Shown: positions 52,956-63,183, numbered from the stretch's first letter. The stretch is 64,000 nt of DNA from Deltaproteobacteria bacterium (GCA_030694465.1 JAUXYJ010000039.1:28083-92082), one strand, 5' to 3'. Numbers and translations: made by a program. Notes: generated from the sequence alone by a model not told the origin.

Positions 52956-55391
52956 CTAGACTCGGAGGCCGTGGCGCTTGAGCTTGTCCAAGAAGGTGCT
53001 GCGAGCGAGGCCGAGGGCGCGGGCGGCTTCGCTTTTGTTTCCGCTGGCGCGCTCAAGGGCGGCCTCGAGGATGCGTCGCTCGAGGGCGTCGTAGGTCTCG
53101 GCTTCGGCGCCTCCGGGGGGACGGATGGAGTGGCCGTGGGAGCTGATCACTCCTGCGCTCATGGTGCCTGGAAGGTCGTCTACGGCGATGCGAGCTCCGC
53201 GGGCGATCCGGGCGGCGTGCTCAAGCGCGGCGTCGAGCTCGCGCTCATCGCCTACGAAGGGCCAAGCGCGCAGGGCGTCGAGAGCTTCGCGGCTGATGCC
53301 GAGGGGCTCGCGGCTCCACAGCCGGCACGCGCGGTCGATGCCAAAGAGCACGCGGGTCTCGAGGTCCTCGTGGCGGGCGGCGAGCGAGGGGACTTGTGCG
53401 GGCTCGCCCTCGAAGAGCGCACACAGTTCACTAGGAAATCCGCAGGCCATCGGAGGTTCGCGCAAGAAGAACACGACCCGCGCGCGCACGGGATAACGCA
53501 GGGACTCTCCCTCACGTTGTGCGAGCCCCTCGCGCAGGGCCACCGTCAACCGGGCGAGCGCCTCGGGCCCGAGCGCGTGCGCGTCGAAGAGCCCCAAGGT
53601 GCCCTCCCCTGCGAGCTCAAGCACGCCTGATTGCGCCGGAAATTGCACTTCGCCATCGTCCATGGCCGCGCTCCCAAAGAGCGCCGCGAGGGCATCACGC
53701 GGGTGTACGCCCGAAGCATCGAGGACTACACAGGGCGCGCCTGCCCGTGGGCTGTGACCATGGAGGCGCCAGAGGGTGGATGCGCGCGGGCCTCCGGCGC
53801 TGCACAAGATTACCCATGGGCGGTCGTGAAGCGCGGCTGCGTGCAGGCGAGCGTCGAGCGTGCGCATGGGGGCGCTGTAGCCCACCCAGACGGTCTCGAG
53901 GGTTCCGCTGATGCGCTCGATGGAGGGAGCGCGGGCGACGCGACCGAGGGCGACCGAGAGGGCGCGCTGGGCTTGGTCACACTGGGCTGCCGCGAGGGCC
54001 TGTTGGGCTTGGGCATCCGTGACTAAAACCCTAGCGTTTTCAAGCTCTTGCGCGGATTCGATCGCTGCGGCAGCGCGGCGCGCGAGGGCCGTGAGAGCGT
54101 CCCGTTCGAGCCACTCGGGGGCCTCGGCGCGGTTGGCTCGCGGCAAGACCAAGACGACCCCGAGGCTGTCTCGGGCGAAGCCTCCGACTGCGACAAACGC
54201 GCTATGCCCATCGAGGGCCGCGGCGATCGCTGGAGCGTCTGCGCGCTCGGCCCTGAGCCATCGCTGCTCGTCGGCGTAGACGGCCTCGCCCGAGCGTGCG
54301 CGGAGGGCCGCGAGCAGGGCGCGCTCGGACTCGAGGGCGAGCACGCTCATGCGGACGTTTCCGGCGACATCGAGGCTCGCGCGTTGGGCTGTGGAGAGGA
54401 GCCAGAGCTCGGCCACGATGCGCACGTCTGTGGGGTCTCGCAGGGGGTCGAGCACCGCGCGGATGACGTCTTCACGGGTGGATTGTCCGGCGAGGGCGTC
54501 GAGGCCCGCGCGGGCTCCGATCGCGATGCGGCCTGAGGGGAGGGCTCGCCAGAGGTCACGGAGGCTGCCGTGGGCGGCCGTGGCGACCGCAGCGGTGACA
54601 AGAACGGTCGCCCAAGCAGGGAGATGCATGGAGAGCACCGCCCCGGCGGCGAGCGCGACGGCGGCCGAGGCAAACGCGCGGAGCCAAGACTCGGCGCGCT
54701 GAGGTGCGAGGGCCGTGTGCCCAAGCGCGAGGGTGATCGCGATCACCGGGGCGATGGCAGAGGCCAGCGCGGGCGCGAACGGGGCTGAGGGCTGGGTGAC
54801 GGTGATCGCAAAGAGGCCGAGCATGGTGGTCAGGCCCATGGTGTCCATCGCGGCGCGGGCGCGATGATCGGGGCTTGGGGCGCGGAGCCAGCGCGCGAGC
54901 GCGAGGGCGCCCAGGGTGGCGACGAGGGTGGGCATCGCGAGGGCGAAGACCCCGTCGGGGACGAGCAGGGCGATGGCCGAGAGGGTGCTCATGAGGGCCG
55001 CGGCGATCCAGGCGCCGGGGTTGCGCACGCTGCGGGCTTGCAGGGCGATGAGCAGGCCCATGGTGAGGGCTGCGGTGATCGTACGCAGCGCGTGCATCCG
55101 TGGGGCGACGGTGAGCCCGCCGACGAGGGTCGCGCTCGCGAGCGAGGCGCAGGCCACAGTGATCCGCGCGATGGCACCCAGGGCGTTGGGGTCACGGCTC
55201 TTGCGGGCGAGCGCGCGAGCGATCATCGGGGCGCTGACTGCGCACACGGCCGCGACGATCGAGGCGAGGGTCGGAACCCGGCGTTGCGCGAGCGCGGCGA
55301 GGCTCACGACGAGTGCGGCGAGCGAGGCCGCTTCGAGCAATGGCAATCGAGTGAGCATGACAGAGGTGACCCGCGTGGGCCGCGGGCGCAT
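52956..55391 (-). CDS. membrane-bound NtrC-like regulator with degenerate AAA+ domain
   Basis: About 811 residues from the ATG at 55391; an ATG at 55358 is as likely. The first 300 residues hold many membrane helices. A GAF-like region follows (TREDVIRAVLDPLRDPTDVRIV in part, then SAFVAVGGFARDSLGVVLVLP). A sigma-54-activator-like region has lost its motifs: the Walker A position reads SAGGPRAST and the GAFTGA-position stretch LFGSAAMDDG lacks the loop. A Fis-type helix-turn-helix closes the protein (NKSEAARALGLARSTFLDKLKRHGL, in part). It is probably a DNA-binding membrane sensor that cannot remodel sigma-54 itself. Confidence 0.8.
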   Translation of the reverse strand: MRPRPTRVTSVMLTRLPLLEAASLAALVVSLAALAQRRVPTLASIVAAVCAVSAPMIARALARKSRDPNALGAIARITVACASLASATLVGGLTVAPRMHALRTITAALTMGLLIALQARSVRNPGAWIAAALMSTLSAIALLVPDGVFALAMPTLVATLGALALARWLRAPSPDHRARAAMDTMGLTTMLGLFAITVTQPSAPFAPALASAIAPVIAITLALGHTALAPQRAESWLRAFASAAVALAAGAVLSMHLPAWATVLVTAAVATAAHGSLRDLWRALPSGRIAIGARAGLDALAGQSTREDVIRAVLDPLRDPTDVRIVAELWLLSTAQRASLDVAGNVRMSVLALESERALLAALRARSGEAVYADEQRWLRAERADAPAIAAALDGHSAFVAVGGFARDSLGVVLVLPRANRAEAPEWLERDALTALARRAAAAIESAQELENARVLVTDAQAQQALAAAQCDQAQRALSVALGRVARAPSIERISGTLETVWVGYSAPMRTLDARLHAAALHDRPWVILCSAGGPRASTLWRLHGHSPRAGAPCVVLDASGVHPRDALAALFGSAAMDDGEVQFPAQSGVLELAGEGTLGLFDAHALGPEALARLTVALREGLAQREGESLRYPVRARVVFFLREPPMACGFPSELCALFEGEPAQVPSLAARHEDLETRVLFGIDRACRLWSREPLGISREALDALRAWPFVGDERELDAALEHAARIARGARIAVDDLPGTMSAGVISSHGHSIRPPGGAEAETYDALERRILEAALERASGNKSEAARALGLARSTFLDKLKRHGLRV

Positions 55392-55482
55392 GGGCCTTGT
55401 GCCCTGGATCGCGCGGAGAGCGCAAGAAGCGCGATGGGACCGGCGCTCGCCCTCGCGCGGGCAAGTGTGCTGCAATCGCTCC

Positions 55483-56583
<1,101 letters not shown>

Positions 56584-56637
56584 GCGCGAAGTGAACGCGA
56601 CGTTGTCAACGGGATTGCAACACGCCATGCTTCGCGC

Positions 56638-57270
56638 ATGAACGCTCTGTACGCTCTTGCAATCAGCGCGATGGGGATGCTCGCGGCGTGCGAGCCCGAT
56701 CCGCCCGCGGTGATGCGCCAAGACGGAGGCCCAGACCGTGACGTCACGTTGGCGCGCGATGCCAACACGGCCGCAGATGCGCGCGAGGCCCGCGATGCGA
56801 CCGCGACGCCCGATGTCCTCACGCAAGACAGCGCGGCGCCGGTCGATGCCGCGGTGGGTGATCGCTATGCGATGGCGCGGATTGACTGCGTCGCCGAGAT
56901 CAACCGGTACCGCGCGATGCTGAGCTTGGCGCCCTACGAGCGCTGGGTTGAGGGCGAGGCGTGCGCCGACCGCATGGCGGACTTTGACGCGATGACAGGG
57001 CAGCCGCACAACGGGTTTAACATGTCGATTTGCAGCCCCCGCGGCAACGGGCAGAACGAGTGCCCGCGCTATGGCGGCCCGGACCAGCTCAACGGATGTC
57101 TGGGCCAGATGTGGGCCGAGGGCCCCTCGCCCACCGGCGAGTGGGACCTCGCGCATGGGCACTATCTCAACATGGTCGGGGACTACACGTATTCGGGCAA
57201 CCGAGTGCGGTTTACGCGGGTGGCGTGCGGGTTCTCGGCGGGTGGGTGGATGCTGCAGAATTTTCAGTGA
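56638..57270 (+). CDS. CAP/SCP-domain lipoprotein
   Basis: A protein of 210 residues with signal and lipobox MLAAC. An Asp/Ala linker leads to a CAP (PR-1/SCP) domain: CVAEINRYRAMLSLAPYERW (20 of the block), ACADRMADFDA, a HN in GQPHNGF, CLGQMWAEGP, GHYLNMVGDY and GFSAGGWMLQNF. Extracellular CAP proteins bind sterols or other lipids. Six or more Cys suggest disulphides. It follows the previous lipoprotein by 54 bases on the same strand and may share its transcript. Confidence 0.88.
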   Translation: MNALYALAISAMGMLAACEPDPPAVMRQDGGPDRDVTLARDANTAADAREARDATATPDVLTQDSAAPVDAAVGDRYAMARIDCVAEINRYRAMLSLAPYERWVEGEACADRMADFDAMTGQPHNGFNMSICSPRGNGQNECPRYGGPDQLNGCLGQMWAEGPSPTGEWDLAHGHYLNMVGDYTYSGNRVRFTRVACGFSAGGWMLQNFQ

Positions 57271-57286
57271 GCGCGGGGCTGAACGC

Positions 57287-57961
57287 TTAGGGAATAAGCT
57301 CACGCCGGGCGCCGGCAAAGGTGTGAAGCACGGCGCCTCGCGTGACGTCGACGTGGACCTCGACGCTGTCGGCGGGGCCCTGGTTTTGCGGCCGCATGGC
57401 GTTGACATACACGTGCCACTCGGACCAGACCGCGACGCTGATCGAGACAGGCATGAGGGCGACGGTGAGCCTCCACCCTTGGCGCTGCCACTCGGCAAAC
57501 CGAGGCAGCCCTCGCACCCGCGCCAGGGCCAGGGCGATCGCGCGCTCTCCGGTGGTCGCGATCATCGCGAGTTTTGGCTGAATTCCCTGTAAATCGGCTG
57601 ACCGAAGCACACTCCCGTTGGGGCCTAGCTGCAAGCGATACCCTTGGGTTGTCGGCGCCTCGGGAGCCGCTTCGACCCCCACCACTGGGCGCAGACGCAG
57701 GACCACGGCCATGCCCACCGGCGCACCCATCACGTTGGTCTCCATGCAGCACCGAGTAGTGAGGGCGACCCCCTCGGGGAGCCTCAGCGGACCCAGCGCC
57801 GCGAGGGCCTGCGCAAAGTGAGCTTCGGCCTGGGTGATCACGGGGTCTTGCGCAGTCACGTGTGGCGTTTGGACAGAGGCCGCCGGGGGCGATCCTGTGG
57901 GCGCCGCAGGGCGCGGGGTGCAGGCACAGAGGGTAAGCAGGGCGGAAGCCAGCAGGCGCAT
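57287..57961 (-). CDS. lipoprotein, unknown
   Basis: A protein of 224 residues: MRLLASALLTLCAC gives a short signal with lipobox TLCAC, followed by a Pro/Ala linker. The folded part looks alpha/beta (LTTRCCMETNVMGAPVGMAVVLRL in part, YRLQLGPNGSVLR, GWRLTVALMPVSISVAVWSEW in part). It has a CC pair near residue 70. No recognised family. It converges on the CAP gene. Confidence 0.7.
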   Translation of the reverse strand: MRLLASALLTLCACTPRPAAPTGSPPAASVQTPHVTAQDPVITQAEAHFAQALAALGPLRLPEGVALTTRCCMETNVMGAPVGMAVVLRLRPVVGVEAAPEAPTTQGYRLQLGPNGSVLRSADLQGIQPKLAMIATTGERAIALALARVRGLPRFAEWQRQGWRLTVALMPVSISVAVWSEWHVYVNAMRPQNQGPADSVEVHVDVTRGAVLHTFAGARRELIP

Positions 57962-58298
57962 GGGCTCAAACCCCTAGCACGCCCACCACGTCGTGGCGCG
58001 GGGCGAATGAGCTTCGCGGCGAGCGAGCGCACGGGCGCGAAAGGGCAACGGGAGACAGCACCGAGTAAAGCGCGGGAACACCTCAAGGCCAAAACTCCTC
58101 AGTGCTGGAATTTTGCTCGAATCGTTCATTGCGATCGAGCGTTGCGAGCCGATTTGCTTGTGCACGGGCACTGTCAAACATGGGAGCCTCCCGCGCATCT
58201 GTTGCGTTGATCTCCACGAACCACAACGCCGCACGACGCTGCCCATCGTCGCGGTCCCCAGTCCATGTTCACAGCGCCAGAAGGACTCTCACAACCCC
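57962..58298. other. intergenic region between divergent lipoprotein genes
   Basis: 337 bases that should carry two divergent promoters. No coding frame with a start signal, no strong hairpin and no copy of the dispersed repeat is visible. Confidence 0.45.
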
Positions 58299-59036
58299 AT
58301 GAACGCTACCTCTCGCTCGATTGCCGCATTGCTCCTCACACTTGGCTCGGGAGCGTGTCGCCGCACGCAACCCGCAGCGCAACCCGCAGCGCAACCCGCG
58401 GCGCAGCCCGCAGCGCAACCCGCAGCGCAGCCCGCAGCGCAGCCCGCAGTGGCCCAAGCGGCGCCAGCGCCGACGCCGATTCCGGAGCCCCATCCGGGGC
58501 CGAGTCCGGGTGCGGCGTGGACGCCTGAAGCCGACGATCTCGCAGCGTGGCAGCGAGCCGCTGGGGTGTTGGATTACAACGCAGCCGCGCACTTCGGCGG
58601 TTCGGAGCTTCGCACTGGATTTACCCCAGATCCATGGGGTTTTGCCCTCACCGCGGGCGGCGGATCAAACGCTGTCGAGGTCTCTTCGCTGTCGATCAAG
58701 GACGCGATGTCGGGCACGCCGTGCGGGACATCCGTCGTGGCGCGCGCGCCAGACTTTCACTTCACCTTCAGTGCAGGCACGAGCTTTCCGCTGATTCGCT
58801 TTTACGTCGTCACGCAGAACGGCGCGGACGCCACGCTCTTGATCAATCAGCCCGACGGACGGTGGCGCTGCAACGATGACCATGGTCGCGAGGGCTGGAC
58901 CAATCCGCTGATGCCAGCGATCGACTTCGCCAATCCGCAGACAGGTCGCTACGACGTCTGGGTTGGCACGTTTACCGGAAGCGCGAACAACCCCGCGACG
59001 CTCTTTGTGACCGAGCTCGACAGCAACCACCCGTAA
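58299..59036 (+). CDS. lipoprotein with QPAA repeats
   Basis: A protein of 245 residues. The signal is MNATSRSIAALLLTLGSGAC with lipobox GSGAC. A repeat of Gln-Pro-Ala-Ala units follows, encoded by seven 12-bp copies, then a Pro-rich spacer. The C-terminal 150 residues form a beta-rich domain (DFHFTFSAGTSFPLIRFYV in part, DATLLINQPDGRWRCNDD, GRYDVWVGTFTG), like bacterial pre-peptidase C-terminal domains. The tether length could vary by slippage. Confidence 0.75.
   Translation: MNATSRSIAALLLTLGSGACRRTQPAAQPAAQPAAQPAAQPAAQPAAQPAVAQAAPAPTPIPEPHPGPSPGAAWTPEADDLAAWQRAAGVLDYNAAAHFGGSELRTGFTPDPWGFALTAGGGSNAVEVSSLSIKDAMSGTPCGTSVVARAPDFHFTFSAGTSFPLIRFYVVTQNGADATLLINQPDGRWRCNDDHGREGWTNPLMPAIDFANPQTGRYDVWVGTFTGSANNPATLFVTELDSNHP
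58366..58449 (+). repeat. 12-bp tandem repeat, seven copies, in coding sequence
   Basis: Units CGCAACCCGCAG or CGCAGCCCGCAG in seven consecutive in-frame copies encode the QPAA tether of the lipoprotein at 58299-59036. Unit changes keep the frame. Confidence 0.9.
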
Positions 59037-59122
59037 TCGCGGGCTGCCCACACAACGCGCACCGCGCCGCGGATCTCTGCGCAATCGAACGCGTCCTGGG
59101 GCACCTCGACCGCCGCGATCGC

Positions 59123-59846
59123 TCAGCGCGCGTAGAACCAGCGCTCGGTCCACCCGTGACAGACCGCCATGCCCACGGTCGAGTTGGGCTGCGCGTGCAC
59201 ATGAATGGGCAGCGAAGTGACCCGTGCGACGACGTGTCGGCCCTCTTCGGAGAACACGGCATCGGAGACGCCCTCGAGGACGTACCACGGCGAAGCGAGC
59301 GTCTGCGTTGTGCCGATCAAGCGCGCGTCAAACGTGTCGCCGACGGCGTAGCTCTCTTGGTTGGTGACCAGATCGCGGGTGTTTTCAGGGCACGTCGTGG
59401 GGCTCCCAGCGGTGTTGCACGCTGCCGCCCAGACGTCGCGCGCCACGGCGTCGGGATATCCGTCGCGTTGGACCGTGAGGTCGAAGTGAACCTCGTCGCC
59501 GGTCGCGTTATTTTGCGCCGAGACGCTGTTGTTTGTCGCGGTAAACATCGCGGTGCCCCTCGTGCGGGTCCACTGAAATCGATAGCTCTCGGGGCCACGA
59601 AAGGGGCTTGTCGGGATCGCGGTAAACGTCACTCCGCCCGCGCGACACTCTTTTTGCACGGCGAATTGAATCACCGACGCGATCTCCACCGGAGCGTCCG
59701 CGGCAACGTCGAAGAGCACGTCGGTGGGCTCGACGCGGTCTCCGTTCGCGTCGCGTGTCTCGCGAGGCGTCGCGCTGCGGAGCGGCGTCGTCGCAGGCTT
59801 GGACACTGAGTGCAGAGACGAGGACCGTCGTGATCGCTCGACGCAT
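59123..59846 (-). pseudogene. lipoprotein gene split by a frameshift
   Basis: The signal MRRAITTVLVSALSVQAC (lipobox SVQAC) starts at 59846 in one frame and runs on as DDAAPQRDASRDTR before becoming Arg-rich nonsense. In another frame a well-formed body continues from DANGDRVEPTDVLFDVAADA to the stop at 59123, with strands such as RFQWTRTRGTAMFTATNNS and DGYPDAVARDVW. One base gained or lost near 59750-59775 joins the two. It may be a real inactivating mutation, a slip at the GCGACGCG stretch or a sequencing error. Function unknown. Confidence 0.7.
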
Positions 59847-60186
59847 GACCAATCGTTGCATGATGGCGGAGGGTGTCGAAGGGGCAGGTATGGGTCCGAC
59901 GAACTACACCGTGTGCAGCGTCAAGAGCAGACTTCGATTCGTCATCCTCGTTGCAGAGATTGACTCGGTGTTTGAGCTGCGCTTGCGGGCGCACAACAGC
60001 TCCCTCCACGATTGCGCAAGAGCCTGGCAGTGGGTCTTTGCGTGCTCTCATCCGAGCTCGAAGACAGCAGTGTCGGCAGAGCCGAACCTTGCCATGAGGT
60101 CCACAGTGGCGGGGCATGTGTATCGCCGTGAATCGACCCCGCGAAACGCCGCTGCGTCTTCGACGACGCCCGCGCGTTGATCAGAC
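59847..60186. other. intergenic region
   Basis: 340 bases between the frameshifted gene and the 3' end of the next minus-strand gene. It should hold the promoter of the former and a terminator of the latter. Open frames crossing it are short and have no supported start. Nothing else is recognisable. Confidence 0.45.
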
Positions 60187-61185
60187 TCAGTAGCGCTCGA
60201 TCGGCGCGCAAACCGGGCGCAAGCCGCCAATGCGTGGGTAGGTTTCAAAGACCTCTTCGTACGCGTCCATTCCCACGAGCACCGAGCCCAGCGCGCAGCG
60301 GACCGTGCGCGAGCTGCCGCCCATTTGTCCGGTAAACCGGATCGCGTTGGCCACCATCGAGACCGGCATCGCAGCAAGCAACGAGGACAGCGTCTCGCAG
60401 TCACTCAGCACATCGTCGATCACCGCTCCAGCTCGGATCGACCCAAGGACAGCGACCGCGCCCGTGTTGCATCGCGGCATTCGGTCGGACGATCCACCAC
60501 CGGCTGCGGGAAGCGTCGTGACCATCCCGAGCGTCCCGTTGTTCGAGAAGGCGGCGCAGAGAAGCTGGTAGCCATCGAGCGTTGTGGTGCCGAGTCTCGC
60601 GAGGTCGACATTTGCACCCACCACGATGCTGTTGGCGGGGCAACGCCGTGTCAGCACTGCGCTTGCGCCTGGCCCGTCCGGAGTCCACGCAAACACCACC
60701 GGCGAGCCCAACCGATAGCGCGACGGAGAATCGCTGGGCACGTCGCTGGGCACATCGCTGGGCACGTCGTTGGGCATATCGCTGGGCACGTCGCTGGGCA
60801 TATCGCTGGGCACGTCGCTGGGCACGTCGTTGGGCACATCACTGGGCATATCGCTGGGCATATCGCTGGGCACATCCATGACGAATGGCACATCGGCAGC
60901 CGATCCCGCGTCGTCGGCGTCCGCTCCATCTGCCGCATCGACCAGCACATCGGCGTCGCTCGACTCGTCGCGATCCTGGACATCGGTCGCGTCGGGGGCG
61001 TCCTCGGCGTCCGTACGCAGCACATCGACGTGGTCGTCGGCACTCGGAGTGTCCGTCGCGTCTGTCGCTTGCGCCTGCCCGTCGGTGCCAGGAAATGCCG
61101 CATGAGGAAGCGAGCACGCCGTCAGCAACGAGAACAACGAAGCAGCCGAAGCGCGAAGCAAGAGCGCCGAACGAGAACACTTCAT
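60187..61185 (-). CDS. lipoprotein with (S/N)D(V/M)P repeats and Cys-bracketed domain
   Basis: A protein of 332 residues from the ATG at 61185, signal with lipobox LLTAC. An Asp/Ala-rich linker is followed by twelve tetrapeptide repeats of the type SDVP, encoded by 12-bp units. The C-terminal domain has two similar Cys-bracketed segments (CPANSIVVGANVD, DGYQLLCAAF; then CALGSVLVGMDAYEE, GLRPVCAPI), which suggests an internal duplication. It is probably surface-displayed on a repeat tether. Function unknown. Confidence 0.8.
   Translation of the reverse strand: MKCSRSALLLRASAASLFSLLTACSLPHAAFPGTDGQAQATDATDTPSADDHVDVLRTDAEDAPDATDVQDRDESSDADVLVDAADGADADDAGSAADVPFVMDVPSDMPSDMPSDVPNDVPSDVPSDMPSDVPSDMPNDVPSDVPSDVPSDSPSRYRLGSPVVFAWTPDGPGASAVLTRRCPANSIVVGANVDLARLGTTTLDGYQLLCAAFSNNGTLGMVTTLPAAGGGSSDRMPRCNTGAVAVLGSIRAGAVIDDVLSDCETLSSLLAAMPVSMVANAIRFTGQMGGSSRTVRCALGSVLVGMDAYEEVFETYPRIGGLRPVCAPIERY
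60731..60874 (-). repeat. 12-bp tandem repeat, twelve copies, in coding sequence
   Basis: Twelve head-to-tail units close to TCGCTGGGCACG on the plus strand encode the SDVP/SDMP/NDVP tether of the lipoprotein at 60187-61185. Differences between units are single-base changes that keep the frame. Confidence 0.92.
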
Positions 61186-61235
61186 GACGCAGACCATAGC
61201 GCGACTGCGGTTGCGTTCGTGTAGCACCGAGGACG

Positions 61236-62024
61236 ATGGCGAGGTTCGCAGGGCGGGCGCTTGTCAAGAAGGCGCGAAGACGCCGTGACCCGCGCTACAA
61301 GACCCCTCAAGCGAGCATGGACGAAAGCAAAACCCTCACAGCGACCAAGGACCCAAAGACGTTTCTCGACGAGCGCGGCGCGCGCGTGTCACCGCCGGTG
61401 GGATGGGTGTGCGTGCGTCCGGGAGACCCAGGGCTCACCCGTCGCGTGAAGGCCGCGGGCCCCTCGTGGACCGTCGTCGAGCGCAAAGGAAAGAAGCTGT
61501 TCTCGCACGGCGTCTGGGCCCCCGCGGCGAACGTCGGCGCCGCGCGCGACGCGCTCGAGTCAGAACGCGCAGACCCCGCGTATGCGCGCAGACTCGCGTC
61601 GGACGCCAAGCGCAGAGCGGTCGCACAAGCGGACTACGTCGAGGACTTTCGCGCAGAAGTGCTGAAATTTCTGCGGTTTTCTGCACGCTATGAAGCCTAT
61701 GCCGGCACGCTCGCAGAGGCCGTGTCCGACCACGCGACGCCGGTGGGGAGCGGGACCGTCGCGCGGACGCAGCGCATTCCGATCGAGCGCAGGGCAGAAG
61801 CTGCCCTCATCGCGTGGATGCGGCACCAGACCACCGCGTACGACAACATGGACGTGGCCCGCGTCAAGGGCGAACGCCGTCGTGTCCGCGCCTACCTCGC
61901 AGAGATCTCTCGGGCCGTCCTGGACCTGCACCGAGGCCCATCCGTGCACGCCCCCGCGGCCTGCCCTCTGTGCATGGCCATCGCGCGCATCCACCGCGCG
62001 AAGGTCAGCGACGCCGCAGAGTAG
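61236..62024 (+). CDS. DUF2293-containing protein
   Basis: A protein of 262 residues. GAGG lies 3-4 bases before the ATG at 61236, although an ATG at 61317 is also in frame. The N-terminal 30 residues are strongly basic. Residues about 150-240 resemble DUF2293: QRIPIERRAEAALIAWMRHQ (in part), TTAYDNMDVARVKGERRRVR (in part) and YLAEISRAVLDLHRG. A CPLC pair near the end may bind zinc. It is cytoplasmic and perhaps nucleic-acid binding, judging from the charge. Function unknown. Confidence 0.8.
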   Translation: MARFAGRALVKKARRRRDPRYKTPQASMDESKTLTATKDPKTFLDERGARVSPPVGWVCVRPGDPGLTRRVKAAGPSWTVVERKGKKLFSHGVWAPAANVGAARDALESERADPAYARRLASDAKRRAVAQADYVEDFRAEVLKFLRFSARYEAYAGTLAEAVSDHATPVGSGTVARTQRIPIERRAEAALIAWMRHQTTAYDNMDVARVKGERRRVRAYLAEISRAVLDLHRGPSVHAPAACPLCMAIARIHRAKVSDAAE

Positions 62025-62145
62025 GCCGCTCAGACCCGTCGCTACGGGATCTGTCGCGCATCCCAACGCGCGCGACCCTCGGCGTCACGCGGTCGAGCCA
62101 CTGCAGCGCGTGATCATGCATGCGCCGCGGGTCTCACCGAACACG

Positions 62146-63183
62146 CTACCGAGCGGGCTGCACGACGGTGGCGCCGTCGATGGTCACCGCGGTCTGCGCG
62201 AGAATCCTGCCGTTGAGTGTGGAGCGTGTGCGCATGGTGACCGCGGTGCGTGTCAAGATCACGCCCTCGCAGTGCGCGGTCGTGCCGATGGAGACGCTTC
62301 CGGCCACCTGCCAGAAGACATTCTGCGCGACGGCGCCGCCGGAGAGGACCACGCGCACGCCATTGCTGATCGTGAGGTTCTGAGCGATCTGAAAGATCCA
62401 GACATCGGTGGCAGAGCCGTTGAGCGTGATGTTGCTTGGGATCAACAGCCCCGTGCCCCAGGCATAGACCGCCGGGCGCAGGGTCATGCCGCCGACGTTG
62501 CCCGCGCCGAGCTCGGTCACGCTGGCTGCGCGGCCCGCTGCGTCGGTAAACGCTGTCTCCATGTCGCTCACCGCAGCGGTGAGGTTTGCCGGCGTGGGCA
62601 CTGCGTAGTCCGATGCGTAGGCGCGGCCCGTGAGCTGCCGCGAGGTAGAGAACTCGTTGGTGCGGTCCGCGGTGAGCGAAAATCCAGTGAGATACGTCGC
62701 TGCAGCGGGGCTCACCCCGATGTTGCCGGTGATCGCCGACTGCGGAACGCTCGAGATCCCCGTCTTGGCCAGGATGACAAAGTTACCTGCGCTGCGAAGA
62801 TTGACTGCGCTTCCGGGCACCGACGGTGGGACATCCCGCGCGGGCGCTGCGTCACGCGCGTCGGGTCCGAGATTCATGGCGTCCGTGGCGTCCGCGGCGT
62901 CCATGGCGCTCATCACGTCCTGCGCAGGCGCTGCGTCACGCGCGTCGGGTCCAAGATCCATGGCGTCCGTGGCGTCCATGGCGCTCGTCCCGTCCTGCGC
63001 AGGCGCTGCGTCACGCGCGTCGGGTCCAAGATCCATGGCGTCCATGGCGCTCGTCACGTCCTGCGCGCCGCCGTCGGCGTCCGCGCTCGAGTCCGAACGC
63101 GTCATCCCTCCGGAGCTGCACGCGCTCGTCGCAAGCAGCAGACCAGCGAGGCCACTACGAAACTTGTTGTCTAGGCTCATCAT
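62146..63183 (-). CDS. DUF3494 ice-binding-like lipoprotein
   Basis: A protein of 345 residues from the ATG at 63183; the next codon is also ATG. The lipobox is ATSAC. An Asp/Ala/Met linker made of three imperfect repeats around DLGPDARDAAPAQD precedes the domain. The C-terminal 220 residues match DUF3494 from end to end: SAGNFVILAKTGISSVP, ITGNIGVSP, ELGAGNVGG, DVWIFQIAQNLTI, NVFWQVAGSVSIGT and NGRILAQTAVTID. Such domains form a discontinuous beta-solenoid that can bind ice or act in adhesion. The lipid anchor and tether suggest display at the surface. Confidence 0.93.
   Translation of the reverse strand: MMSLDNKFRSGLAGLLLATSACSSGGMTRSDSSADADGGAQDVTSAMDAMDLGPDARDAAPAQDGTSAMDATDAMDLGPDARDAAPAQDVMSAMDAADATDAMNLGPDARDAAPARDVPPSVPGSAVNLRSAGNFVILAKTGISSVPQSAITGNIGVSPAAATYLTGFSLTADRTNEFSTSRQLTGRAYASDYAVPTPANLTAAVSDMETAFTDAAGRAASVTELGAGNVGGMTLRPAVYAWGTGLLIPSNITLNGSATDVWIFQIAQNLTISNGVRVVLSGGAVAQNVFWQVAGSVSIGTTAHCEGVILTRTAVTMRTRSTLNGRILAQTAVTIDGATVVQPAR
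62836..63063 (-). repeat. three imperfect repeats of about 70-80 bp in coding sequence
   Basis: Blocks sharing GGCGCTGCGTCACGCGCGTC and GGGTCCAAGATCCATGGCGT (plus strand) occur three times with variable numbers of GGCGTCC triplet groups. They encode the AMDAMDLGPDARDAAPAQD linker (variants) of the DUF3494 lipoprotein. Confidence 0.85.

Noticed and set aside
60731..60874. Possible CRISPR-like array
   Set aside because: The 12-bp units are head-to-tail without spacers and encode an in-frame tetrapeptide repeat behind a lipobox.
61690..63174. A 494-residue plus-strand frame
   Set aside because: It overlaps the DUF2293 gene in another frame and runs antisense to the DUF3494 gene. Its repeats are the reverse reading of the lipoprotein linker.
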